Below are positions 8,798 to 16,841 of a DNA stretch of 64,000 nt, in pieces; positions within the stretch are counted from its first letter, which is position 1; the number at the start of each line of letters is the position of its first letter. A program made the translations under genes and the position numbers. The notes beneath the pieces are model-generated. The model had not been told where the DNA came from. It saw only the letters and a list, made by a program, of their open reading frames with translations, and did not search any database. The stretch lies in the NCBI GenBank assembly GCA_017405465.1, contig JAFRAJ010000050.1:25199-89198 (forward strand), read 5' to 3'. The DNA comes from Oscillospiraceae bacterium (GTDB taxonomy: Bacteria; Bacillota; Clostridia; Oscillospirales; Ruminococcaceae).

Positions 8798-9478
8798 ATG
8801 AGATATAACATCACAGGAGATCCCATGCCCGTCGTGATCTGTCATCTGGACAGAGACGAATCAATGATCACCGAAAGCGGTGCAATGGTTTGGATGTCGC
8901 CCAATATGGAGATGGATACTGTCGGAGGCGGCATCGGTAAGGTATTCGGAAGAATGTTCTCTGGAGAACGTCTTTTCCAGAACATCTACACAGCCAGAGG
9001 CGGCGAAGGGCTTATCGCTTTCGCCAGCAGTTTCCCCGGTTCTATCAAGCCTGTCGAGATCACTCCCGACAAGCCCGTAATCGCACAAAAGTCAGCATTC
9101 CTTGCATCCACCAGCGGAGTAGACCTTTCAGTTCATTTTCAGAAGCGTTTCGGCGCCGGTCTCTTTGGCGGAGAAGGTTTCATAATGCAGAAGATCTCCG
9201 GCAACGGGATCGCATTCCTGGAATTCGACGGATCCATAGTAGAATACGAACTTGAAGCAGGTCAGCAGATCGTCGTCGACACCGGAAACCTGGCCATGAT
9301 GGATCCCACATGCTCTATGGAGATCCAGTCCGTCAGAGGAGTGAAGAACGTCCTGTTCGGAGGTGAAGGTCTGTTCAATACCGTTGTGACAGGTCCCGGC
9401 AAGGTAACCCTTCAGACAATGCCTCTCTCTACATTCGCTAATACTCTCAGGCCATATTTCCCGTCCTCAGGCTCCTGA
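8798..9478 (+). CDS. AIM24/TIGR00266 family protein
   Basis: The 226-residue protein starts with YNITGDPMPVVICHLDRDE and continues with MVWMSPNMEMDT, the typical AIM24 opening. Its middle is glycine- and phenylalanine-rich (RFGAGLFGGEGF) and it ends with the VKNVLFGGEGLFNTVVTGPG block. Members form beta-rich scaffolds; one yeast relative is mitochondrial and bacterial roles are not established. GGAG lies before the ATG at 8798. The HAD phosphatase gene follows 35 bases later, so the two are probably co-transcribed. Confidence 0.88.
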   Translation: MRYNITGDPMPVVICHLDRDESMITESGAMVWMSPNMEMDTVGGGIGKVFGRMFSGERLFQNIYTARGGEGLIAFASSFPGSIKPVEITPDKPVIAQKSAFLASTSGVDLSVHFQKRFGAGLFGGEGFIMQKISGNGIAFLEFDGSIVEYELEAGQQIVVDTGNLAMMDPTCSMEIQSVRGVKNVLFGGEGLFNTVVTGPGKVTLQTMPLSTFANTLRPYFPSSGS

Positions 9479-9513
9479 GAAGACATATAAATAAGAAGAA
9501 AGAATATTTGCCA

Positions 9514-10344
9514 ATGAAAATCTCTGACTATCTGGTGCTGACCGATATGGACAACACCCTTCTCAAGGTACCGAACGGGATCCCTGAGATAAACATCAAG
9601 AAGATCAATGAGTACGGCAGCAAAGGCGGACATGTGACGTGCTGCACAGGACGCAGCGTCGATGCTGTCAGACACTTTACGGATGAAGTTCATTTCTCTG
9701 CCCCGGGAATAACATGCAACGGTGCAGTCATATATGACTTCACGGAAAACAAGCCTGTATTCCAGATGACCGTGACGGATAACATCTTTCCTCTCGTCAG
9801 ACAGATCATGGATGCCTTCCCCGGTATCGGAGTAGAATTTCACAATTGTGACGGTATCTTTTCTCCTCAGGTAAACGATCAGGTAAAAAGCCACTGCGCA
9901 GATGAGTTCATCCCATATTACGAAGTCACTTTCGAAGAGATCAGGAACGTGATATTCAACAAGGTCCTTCTGGCAGCCCCGGAAGAGACTATCAACCGTC
10001 TGATGGAGTATATCGACAGTCATCGCGATAACGATCCTCTTTATGCCGATTTCGACTTCGCACATTCCAGTACTATCTACTACGAGATCCTTCCCCGCGG
10101 AGTGAGCAAGGGGTTCGCGGTCAAAAAGCTGGCTGAGATCATGGGAATAGATATCGCGAACACCATAGCTATCGGAGACTACTTCAATGATATAGATATG
10201 TTCAATGCCTCCGGTTATACGATCTCAGTAGCAGATGCGATCGAAGAGATAAGGAACATCACAGATATGACGACCAAGCGCACGTGCATGGAAGGCGCTG
10301 TCTGTGAAGTGCTTGAGATGATAGAGAGCCGCTGCAGCGAATGA
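9514..10344 (+). CDS. HAD-IIB (Cof-type) phosphatase
   Basis: The protein is 276 residues. HAD motif I is TDMDNTLL near residue 11, a serine/threonine motif sits in CCTGRS, the conserved lysine lies in ILPRGVSKGFAV, and motif IV is GDYFNDIDMF. The cap between them is of the C2B type. Such enzymes dephosphorylate sugar phosphates, flavin precursors or similar small metabolites in the cytoplasm; the substrate cannot be deduced. The ATG at 9514 is chosen over a TTG two codons earlier. The DUF1292 gene follows after 37 bases. Confidence 0.88.
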   Translation: MKISDYLVLTDMDNTLLKVPNGIPEINIKKINEYGSKGGHVTCCTGRSVDAVRHFTDEVHFSAPGITCNGAVIYDFTENKPVFQMTVTDNIFPLVRQIMDAFPGIGVEFHNCDGIFSPQVNDQVKSHCADEFIPYYEVTFEEIRNVIFNKVLLAAPEETINRLMEYIDSHRDNDPLYADFDFAHSSTIYYEILPRGVSKGFAVKKLAEIMGIDIANTIAIGDYFNDIDMFNASGYTISVADAIEEIRNITDMTTKRTCMEGAVCEVLEMIESRCSE

Positions 10345-10381
10345 TCAGACTCCATAATTTTTTTAAGAGAGGTAACGATAT

Positions 10382-10642
10382 ATGCCAGGCAATGATGACC
10401 ACATCTCCATAGAATTCGAGGACGGTTCAGTCAGAGAGCTCCTCAATATCGGCGTTTTCGATGCAGAAGACCGTGAATATATAGCTCTGCTCGATGAAGA
10501 TACTGAAGAAGTGTATCTCTACAGATATGTAGAGCCCGATGACAGTTCATACGATATCGAAGAGATAGAGACCGATGAAGAATTCGAAATCGCCGCCAAG
10601 GTATGGGACGAGATAATCGGTGCTGACGAGGAAGACGAATAA
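10382..10642 (+). CDS. DUF1292 family protein
   Basis: This very acidic 86-residue protein has the DUF1292 pattern: ISIEFEDGS followed by the core YIALLDEDTEEVYLYRY and an acidic tail. In many Bacillota a DUF1292 gene lies next to ruvX (yqgF) and a Fur-like gene. Here it instead follows a HAD phosphatase gene. Function is unknown. GAGAGG precedes the start, and a terminator follows directly, so it ends the AIM24-HAD-DUF1292 transcript. Confidence 0.88.
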   Translation: MPGNDDHISIEFEDGSVRELLNIGVFDAEDREYIALLDEDTEEVYLYRYVEPDDSSYDIEEIETDEEFEIAAKVWDEIIGADEEDE

Positions 10643-10658
10643 GTTTACAAAAAAGAGA

Positions 10659-10693
10659 ACCAGCGGGAGCACAGATGCCCCGCTGGTCTTTTA
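10659..10693 (+). terminator. Rho-independent terminator after the DUF1292 gene
   Basis: ACCAGCGGG (10659-10667) pairs with CCCGCTGGT (10679-10687), followed by CTTTTAT. Confidence 0.88.
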
Positions 10694-10715
10694 TATGTCT
10701 TGTTTTGGGGAACGA

Positions 10716-11579
10716 TTATTTCTCCCAGCCGAATCCCGTCTTTCTAGGACCGTCGTCCGGCATGGTATACAGATAGTTGGCCCATTCCCCCTTGGCTCCG
10801 ACAGTATAGCAGACGATGCCTTCCGGCTCCATCCCGAAGAAACAGCCGACATCGTGCATCTGATAGAAGTCCATCAGGAAGAATCCCTGAGCTCCGGATT
10901 GTCTCCACTCCAGGAAGGAAAAGATGTATACACCGTCGCGGATCTTGACATAGTCGGCAGGATTGGATGCTGCCCAGTCCGGACTCCTGACGCCGCTCAC
11001 TGTGTAAAAGAACGGCGTGGTATACATGTGCTTGATCCTGGGACCGTGATCATGATATGTCCAGTAGATCGCACGTCCGACCATATCAGTCGTGAAATCA
11101 TGCCTGTACCCTGGATCCTCAAAACCGCAGTTGGTTATGAATCCGAAATGGAAGGTCCTCATGACGTCGCGGGGCTCGATCGGGTGATTCATCGTAGCCA
11201 CGTTCATGGTCACGAGTCCGTTGCTTAGATCAAGCACTACCTGATGAGCTTCAGGAGGACATGAATCGACGACATAATGATTCACGAAATAGAGATCGGG
11301 AGTTATCGTATGCACATCGCAGAAATCGACGTGTTCTTCTTCCCCAAAGCTCCACTTCAGTTTTTCAGTTTCAAGGAACTCGTATACAGCCTTGATCCCG
11401 TCATCAAATACCATCTCGAATCTGCGTCCCACAAGATCCGAGACATGAGCCGGCATATATGGGCCTTCTCCCCATTCGCCGTGTCTGTACTCTTCCGGAG
11501 GAGTGGCTTTTGCCATTCTCTGCACATCATCCTGTGTAAAATGGCTCCAGCGTCTCTGTGCTCTGTCTTTATCTGGCAT
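10716..11579 (-). CDS. MoaF-like protein (two-domain lipocalin fold)
   Basis: The protein is 287 residues. Its first half contains DLVGRRFEMVFDDGIKAVYEF, the MoaF N-terminal signature, and its second half has FLEWRQSGAQGFFLMDF with VGCFFGMEPEG, matching the MoaF C-terminal domain. MoaF was named from the monoamine regulon of Klebsiella; despite the name it has no proven role in molybdenum cofactor synthesis. No cofactor or monoamine genes are nearby, so the role here is open. The start has AGGAGA upstream. The gene faces away from the ncRNA region that follows it. Confidence 0.72.
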   Translation of the reverse strand: MPDKDRAQRRWSHFTQDDVQRMAKATPPEEYRHGEWGEGPYMPAHVSDLVGRRFEMVFDDGIKAVYEFLETEKLKWSFGEEEHVDFCDVHTITPDLYFVNHYVVDSCPPEAHQVVLDLSNGLVTMNVATMNHPIEPRDVMRTFHFGFITNCGFEDPGYRHDFTTDMVGRAIYWTYHDHGPRIKHMYTTPFFYTVSGVRSPDWAASNPADYVKIRDGVYIFSFLEWRQSGAQGFFLMDFYQMHDVGCFFGMEPEGIVCYTVGAKGEWANYLYTMPDDGPRKTGFGWEK

Positions 11580-11712
11580 TTCTTTCTCTCCTGTCTTCGT
11601 TTTTTAATCAGTTATCCTGCTATAAGATAATCATATCAAAAGAGAAAACTTCCTACTATAACCATGCAATAAAAACGCTTTATCAAGTGCTTCGATTTTT
11701 GTCTTTCATCTA

Positions 11713-11741
11713 TTGAAAACAACGGTGATGAAAGCTATATT
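11713..11741 (+). promoter_or_regulatory. Sigma-A type promoter ahead of the structured RNA
   Basis: TTGAAA (11713-11718) and TATATT (11736-11741) are separated by exactly 17 bases. The predicted start near 11749 has no start codon with a ribosome site in the next several hundred bases, which fits a non-coding transcript. Confidence 0.6.
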
Positions 11742-11748
11742 TACTATA

Positions 11749-12358
11749 TATATTCCAAGGCAGAAATGACTGCAGAAGTCATCATGCAGGAAGATATCAT
11801 GTGAGCCACGCCGGCACTGCTCTTACGGTGCATTGCACCGCGGGTGTTGTCTGAGCGTTTTCATAAAGAACGTCCAGGCTCAGGACGGTCCGGTCCTCCG
11901 GACAGCCCAGAAGGAGTTTACTCCGCCTAAACGCACTGCAGGTCAGGAGTCCTCTCCGGAAGTATCCCGGAAAAAGAGTTAAGCGGCTTTTTCCCGATTC
12001 GCGGCATCTGCTGCAGGCTGTACGGTGACCGCAGCATTTCTTCTCCGTATCGGACTAGTTCTGGTCGGAGCGTCAGGGTCAAGGCATCCACGCCTTCTCT
12101 GACATCTTCAGCAAGGAGGCTCCCTCTGTCTCCGAACTGAAACTGTAGTTGCGGAACACAGCGTATGTAACTGGACTGAATGTGCATATTCGTGAGGTAA
12201 TTCGCGGAGATGTATCGGAAAAACAGTTGCTTACACAAAACTGCGTATCAGCACTGCATACGGCCCGGTGAACAACCGGTGCCTCCGTCCCCCTTTTCTG
12301 GGTTGGACAAAACCTTTTTCGGCGAAGCAGCCCGGACTGATGTTCGGGCTGTTTTGTT
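11749..12358 (+). ncRNA. Putative large structured non-coding RNA, about 610 nt
   Basis: This gene-free stretch is more GC-rich than the sequence just upstream and is packed with short perfect stems. Examples: 11766-11771/11777-11782, 11802-11807/11877-11882 enclosing 11826-11831/11835-11840, 11888-11893/11898-11903, 11913-11917/11920-11924, 11969-11976/11987-11994, 12043-12047/12066-12070, 12072-12076/12099-12103 enclosing 12081-12085/12092-12096, 12244-12248/12258-12262, 12265-12269/12275-12279 and 12287-12290/12305-12308. A 17-spaced promoter precedes it and a U-tailed terminator ends it. It lacks RNase P, tmRNA, SRP and 6S hallmarks. Its length is in the range of the large ornate RNAs OLE, ROOL and GOLLD, but I cannot assign it to any class from sequence alone. 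Confidence 0.62.
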
Positions 12359-12360
12359 TT
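12328..12360 (+). terminator. Terminator of the structured RNA
   Basis: AGCCCGGA (12329-12336) pairs with TTCGGGCT (12343-12350), closed by C12328-G12351, and is followed by TTTTGTTTT. Its orientation assigns the RNA to the plus strand. Confidence 0.85.
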
Positions 12361-12434
12361 CCTGTAACACTGTCCCGATCGTTCATATATGTTACAATCA
12401 AATAGTGAATTATCGATTTAAGGAGGGCCCTGAC

Positions 12435-13994
12435 TTGTTGAAATCATTCGAATTTGACAGATCCGAGAATATCGTCGAGACGACCTTCGGCAAAGTTCGC
12501 GGAGGGAGATACGACAATATGTATGTCTTCAAGGGGATCCCGTATGCTGAGGCTGAGAGATTCCACGCGCCTCATCCCCCGAAGAAGTGGGACAACGTCC
12601 ATGACTGTTCTGTCTACGGATGCGTGAGTCCGCTGCTTCATTTCTCGCCTCCCGGCGGAGATCATCTTCTTATCCCTCACCAGTACTGGGTGCAGGGAGA
12701 GAACTGCCAGAACCTCAACGTGTGGACGGAATCCATAAACAGTGACGTCAAGAAACCCGTACTCATGTGGATCCACGGCGGCGGATTCAGCGACGGTTCA
12801 TCCATTGAAGCACCATTCTATAACGGCTTCAATTTCGCAAGACATAATGACTGCGTCTTCGTGTCCATCAACCACCGCCTGAATATTTTCGGGTATCTGG
12901 ATGTATCCTCTTTCGGAGATGAATACTATAACTCCGGAAACAACGGGCAGCTCGATATCATAGAAGCCCTCAAATGGGTCAGAGACAACATAGATAGATT
13001 TGGTGGAGATCCTGACAATGTCACCATCATGGGTCAGTCAGGGGGCGGCGGAAAGGTCTCCACTCTTCTGTCCATGCCTGCAGCAGACGGTCTTTATCAT
13101 AAAGCAGTTATCATGAGCGGCATCCTCTCCCTGCATGATGCTGAAGTGCTTGAGGAGCCCAGGGAGTGTGTGGAGGCCATGATGAAATATCTTTGCTGCA
13201 AGGACATCAAGGAACTCGAAAAGGTACACTTCACCCAGCTTGCACTGGCTTACCAGGCAGTAGTCCCTGAGATGCGCCGGCTCGGAAAGAGCACAGGCTG
13301 CATGCCTTACAGGAACGGTGAGTTCACCGGCAACCCGTTCCATGTCGGTTTCAGAAAAGAGACTATCAATATTCCGCTTGTCATCGGTTCCGTATTCGGT
13401 GAAGGCAACTCATTTGCCAACAAGGGTATCAGAAGAGACACCATCACTGAGGAAGAAGGACGTCAGATCATCGTTGACAAACTTGGAGAAGAAGATGCCG
13501 ACAGACTGATCTCGCTGTTCAAGGAAGCCTATCCCAAGAGAAATCCCGTGGATCTTCTGTTCTGCGACTGCACGTTCCGCGAGCCCACTTCCAGATATGC
13601 GAGACAGCGCGCCATGGACGGGGGGAAAGTCTGGGTCTACATGTATGCCCTTGATTCCTCGATAGACGGCGGCCGCACGCCCTGGCACAGCTCCGATATT
13701 CCCCTCATCTTTGACAATGCAGACACTGCCCCTGCTGTGGTGAACAAAGACTACACCGAGAAAGCGCAGGAGATAATGGTCACATCGCTCGGTCATTTCC
13801 TCCATACAGGAGATCCGAACACGAATCCCGAACATCTATGGGAGCCTGTGACTGCAGATAAGGAAGTAACTATGATCATGGAAGAATCTCCCCGTATCGG
13901 AGTCAACTACGATAAGGAGCTCATGAAAGAGCTCATCAAAGACGCCGAAAGACTCGGAAAAGGCGGCGGATTCAGTTTCGCAACAGATATCTGA
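12435..13994 (+). CDS. Type-B carboxylesterase
   Basis: This alpha/beta hydrolase has 519 residues. It shows the family opening TTFGKVRGGRYDNMYVFKGIPYA, the oxyanion-hole motif HGGGF, the nucleophile elbow GQSGGGG, and the catalytic histidine in WHSSDIP. Such enzymes hydrolyse carboxylic esters; the natural substrate is unknown. No signal peptide is seen, so it is probably cytoplasmic. I chose the TTG at 12435 because AGGAGGG lies seven bases upstream; a longer reading would run into the RNA terminator. A weak promoter (CTGTCC, 17 bases, TACAAT ending at 12398) may drive it. A second, shorter relative lies at 48078. Confidence 0.9.
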   Translation: MLKSFEFDRSENIVETTFGKVRGGRYDNMYVFKGIPYAEAERFHAPHPPKKWDNVHDCSVYGCVSPLLHFSPPGGDHLLIPHQYWVQGENCQNLNVWTESINSDVKKPVLMWIHGGGFSDGSSIEAPFYNGFNFARHNDCVFVSINHRLNIFGYLDVSSFGDEYYNSGNNGQLDIIEALKWVRDNIDRFGGDPDNVTIMGQSGGGGKVSTLLSMPAADGLYHKAVIMSGILSLHDAEVLEEPRECVEAMMKYLCCKDIKELEKVHFTQLALAYQAVVPEMRRLGKSTGCMPYRNGEFTGNPFHVGFRKETINIPLVIGSVFGEGNSFANKGIRRDTITEEEGRQIIVDKLGEEDADRLISLFKEAYPKRNPVDLLFCDCTFREPTSRYARQRAMDGGKVWVYMYALDSSIDGGRTPWHSSDIPLIFDNADTAPAVVNKDYTEKAQEIMVTSLGHFLHTGDPNTNPEHLWEPVTADKEVTMIMEESPRIGVNYDKELMKELIKDAERLGKGGGFSFATDI

Positions 13995-14013
13995 TAGAAG
14001 CACATAAATATAG

Positions 14014-14044
14014 AACGGAGAACGTGCGCGTTCTCCGTTTTCAT
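14014..14044. terminator. Terminator between the convergent esterase and serine-hydrolase-like genes
   Basis: AACGGAGAACG (14014-14024) pairs perfectly with CGTTCTCCGTT (14029-14039), followed by TTTTC on the plus strand. Confidence 0.9.
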
Positions 14045-14055
14045 TTGATCAGTCT

Positions 14056-15390
14056 CTATTGTCTTCTAAAACATATCATCTCAGAGCATTCAGGTTCCAG
14101 CAGCATCTCAGCTCTTTCTTCTGTTATCCTGCAGGGAAGAGCATATCCCAGAAGCTGAGTCGCATCCAGCACGCAAACATCGCTGTCTGTCGCATATATC
14201 CTCATCGGAAGTCCGAATACGGTGAGGAACAGCCTTCCGAACTCTTCCTTCAGCTCTATCTCGCCGTATCCTTCATTTTTGTATATCCCAGAGATCGACG
14301 GAGAGAATACGTCGTCCGTACATCTTCTGAGGAAACTGCTGTTTCTGGCTCTCTTAAGGTTGGAGACAGCCTTCCCTAATTCTGTCATCCTCTTGTTCCA
14401 GTCGCTGTGCTCTCCTCTTATCGCCTCTTCGCATATCGCAAATCCCACAGCTTCCGTACAGAAGTTCCCGCCGATCCCGGCAGCTGCAACAAAAGAAAGA
14501 TCATGCCCGACGACCTTCCCTGTAAAAACGGCTGACCCGCCGACTTTTCCGAAACTGCAGATCAGTTTCTCTCCCAGCATATCCATGATGAACCATCCGT
14601 CAGAATAGTTCACTTCTCTTACTCCAACTGCGGACGGAGGAAATCCGAACAGTTCTTCTCCGGGTACCGCTATGGACTCAGCAAGTACATTTCCAGCATT
14701 TTTATCAGTCCACTCTGCAAGGTCTTCGATACAGGAGAGCATGCTTCCTCCTCCTGCCAGAAGGTCTGTCATCCAAAGCGACACTTCAGCAGTTTGTCCG
14801 TAGGCGGAAAGATGTGCAGCAGCGACATCCTGATATCCTGACTCTTCCATGTCAGCAACGGAGCAGAATGTAGAAGCGAGTCTCGCAGGCTTTATAGTCT
14901 GATCCATGCAGTAACTGTTCCACTTCTTCCCTGTCACATCTTCCAGTACGCAGCTGGCAGCTGCAAACAGATGATCCTGTCTGCACCATCTATCCCGGAG
15001 TCCGAACGCTGTGTCCAGATACCTGATCCTTCCAGTCAGTTCCCTGTATGAGAGCTGCGGATTGAAGAACCAGGACGCTTCGTGAGGAGGAAGTCCGGTG
15101 CGCTGCAGTATGATGTCCTTTAATGTGACCTGACGCGTCAGCTCTTCTGAAGACATACGGAACCAGGGTGATATGTCAGCCACCGGTCTGTCTGTATCGA
15201 TACCCGATGTCCTTAAAGCGCTGCAGAGAAATGTCTTGCTTATCTCCCCGATCTGAAAAACAGTTCTTTGAGTGCATCCCAGTGATGCCTCGAACTTTTC
15301 TCCTCTTGAGATCACCGAGACGGACAACGAAGGCGCACCGAAATATCCGGCCGCCGTTTCCGCTATATTCTTCACCAGTTCAGATGTCAT
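14056..15390 (-). CDS. Serine beta-lactamase/PBP-like protein lacking catalytic residues (probable pseudoenzyme)
   Basis: The 444-residue protein has the overall order of class C beta-lactamase-like hydrolases plus a C-terminal beta domain. The active-site SxxK box reads GEISKTF: glutamate 49 stands where the nucleophilic serine should be, while K52 remains. The second motif (normally YxN) reads CRQD before a preserved helix ending in LEDVTG. The third motif (normally HGG or HTG) reads FGKVGG. Three degraded motifs in an otherwise intact frame point to a binding or regulatory role rather than catalysis. The ATG at 15390 has AGGTGG upstream. An apparently active relative lies at 22869. Confidence 0.75.
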   Translation of the reverse strand: MTSELVKNIAETAAGYFGAPSLSVSVISRGEKFEASLGCTQRTVFQIGEISKTFLCSALRTSGIDTDRPVADISPWFRMSSEELTRQVTLKDIILQRTGLPPHEASWFFNPQLSYRELTGRIRYLDTAFGLRDRWCRQDHLFAAASCVLEDVTGKKWNSYCMDQTIKPARLASTFCSVADMEESGYQDVAAAHLSAYGQTAEVSLWMTDLLAGGGSMLSCIEDLAEWTDKNAGNVLAESIAVPGEELFGFPPSAVGVREVNYSDGWFIMDMLGEKLICSFGKVGGSAVFTGKVVGHDLSFVAAAGIGGNFCTEAVGFAICEEAIRGEHSDWNKRMTELGKAVSNLKRARNSSFLRRCTDDVFSPSISGIYKNEGYGEIELKEEFGRLFLTVFGLPMRIYATDSDVCVLDATQLLGYALPCRITEERAEMLLEPECSEMICFRRQ

Positions 15391-15476
15391 TTTCCACCTC
15401 TGCTCAATCAAATTATACATTGGAGGCATATCAGCGCGTCCTGTTTTTTACTACATTCTTCTGCTATGATAGGTAC

Positions 15477-16841
15477 ATGGACAGTACCGTTCTTGAGATA
15501 GCGCGTATGGTCAGACAACGCGGCGGCACAGCATACCTGGTAGGCGGATGTGTCCGTGACCGCGTCATGGGCCGTACTCAGAAAGACACAGATATAGAGA
15601 TACATGGCATACCGCTGGAGGAATTCAACGAGATCCTCTCCTCTTTCGGAAAGCCCTTGACATACGGTTCCAGTTTCGGCATCATCACTCTACCCGGTCT
15701 GGATGCCGATTTTGCGATGCCCAGAAAAGAAAAGGCCAATTCAGAAGGCGGACACCGAGGATTCGATATAGAACTTGATCCGTTTATCGGTCCTGAAGCC
15801 GCTGCCAGAAGACGTGATTTCACCGCGAACGCACTAATGGAAGATGTCCTCACCGGTGAGATCCTGGACTTCTTCGGAGGCATGGACGATATCAGGAACG
15901 ATGTCTTAAGGCACGTGGATGACACATCTTTCCCGGAAGATCCACTGCGGGTCTACAGAGCAGCGCAGTTCGCTTCCCGTCTTGGTTTTACTGTCCATCC
16001 TTCCACAGTAGACATCTGCCGGAGCATCGATACTTCAACACTGTCAGCTGAACGGGTGGAAGCTGAGCTCAGGAAGGCTCTGCTGGAAGCAGAACATCCT
16101 TCCGTCTTCTTTGAAGTTCTCAGGGAGATGGATCAGCTGGAGACCTGGTTCAGCGAGATAAAGATGCTGGACGGCATTCCCCAGGATCCGATCTTTCATC
16201 CGGAAGGAGACGTATTCGTTCACACGATGCAGGTGCTGGACCGCGCCGCTGCATTCCGTGATAAGGCGGAAGATCCATACGCTTTTATGCTCCTAGCCCT
16301 GACTCATGATATGGGCAAGATCAAAGCCACAGAAGTGATAAACGGCAGGATCCATGCATACGGTCATGAGATCCTCGGAGCCGAACTTATAGATTCTTTC
16401 CTTGAAAGGCTGGTATCAAAGAGTTCTGTAAAACAATATGTAAAGAACATGGTCCCCCTTCATATGAAGCCGAACGTCGCTGCTTTCAACAGAGTCTCTT
16501 TGAAGTCAACGAACCATATGTTCGACGAGGCAGTCAGTCCGGAAGATCTGATCTATATGGCAATGAGCGACAAGCCTGTAATGTCAGGAGGACAGCCTTT
16601 TACAGGAGACAGTACTTTCCTTTTCGAACGGCTGGACCGTTACAAGGAAATGATGAAGCTCCCGTATGTTACAGGCAGGGATCTGATAGAAGCCGGACTT
16701 GAACCTGCAGATGATTTCTCTGAGATACTGTCTTTCTCACATAAGCTGAGACTGGCCGGGATCGAGAAAGAATCCGCTCTTAAGCAGACCCTCGCATACG
16801 CAAGAAAACTCAGAGGAAAAAACAATGGAAAACAGTTCTGA
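15477..16841 (+). CDS. cca: CCA tRNA nucleotidyltransferase with HD domain
   Basis: The 454-residue enzyme adds or repairs the 3' CCA end of tRNAs. The class II nucleotidyltransferase motif VGGCVRD (about 23-29) is followed by the metal-binding DTDIE, then RRRDFTANAL and EDPLRVYRAAQFASRLGF, which are signature blocks of the family. A C-terminal HD phosphohydrolase domain follows, with LTHDMGK. The ATG at 15477 has no ribosome site; a TATGAT hexamer ends only six bases before it, so the mRNA may be leaderless. The TraX gene starts inside its last 17 bases. Confidence 0.9.
   Translation: MDSTVLEIARMVRQRGGTAYLVGGCVRDRVMGRTQKDTDIEIHGIPLEEFNEILSSFGKPLTYGSSFGIITLPGLDADFAMPRKEKANSEGGHRGFDIELDPFIGPEAAARRRDFTANALMEDVLTGEILDFFGGMDDIRNDVLRHVDDTSFPEDPLRVYRAAQFASRLGFTVHPSTVDICRSIDTSTLSAERVEAELRKALLEAEHPSVFFEVLREMDQLETWFSEIKMLDGIPQDPIFHPEGDVFVHTMQVLDRAAAFRDKAEDPYAFMLLALTHDMGKIKATEVINGRIHAYGHEILGAELIDSFLERLVSKSSVKQYVKNMVPLHMKPNVAAFNRVSLKSTNHMFDEAVSPEDLIYMAMSDKPVMSGGQPFTGDSTFLFERLDRYKEMMKLPYVTGRDLIEAGLEPADDFSEILSFSHKLRLAGIEKESALKQTLAYARKLRGKNNGKQF

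Noticed and set aside
11927..12238. 103-codon minus-strand open frame inside the structured RNA region
   Set aside because: It has no good ribosome site and no recognisable domain, and it runs antisense to a stretch of perfect stems with a promoter and terminator on the other strand.
11800..12310. ORF-less group II intron
   Set aside because: The GTGAGCC near 11801 recalls a group II 5' end, but no domain V or VI hairpin is found near the 3' end, and no split gene flanks it.
11749..12358. RNase P RNA, tmRNA, SRP RNA or 6S RNA as identity of the structured region
   Set aside because: I looked on both strands for the GAGGAAAGUCC and ACAGAAA blocks of RNase P, the tRNA-like end and tag frame of tmRNA, and the SRP Alu/S-domain core; none is present. 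6S RNA is far shorter.
15168..15476. N-terminal extension of the CCA-adding enzyme
   Set aside because: The frame is open upstream, but it runs antisense through the serine-hydrolase-like gene, and family homology begins right after the ATG at 15477.
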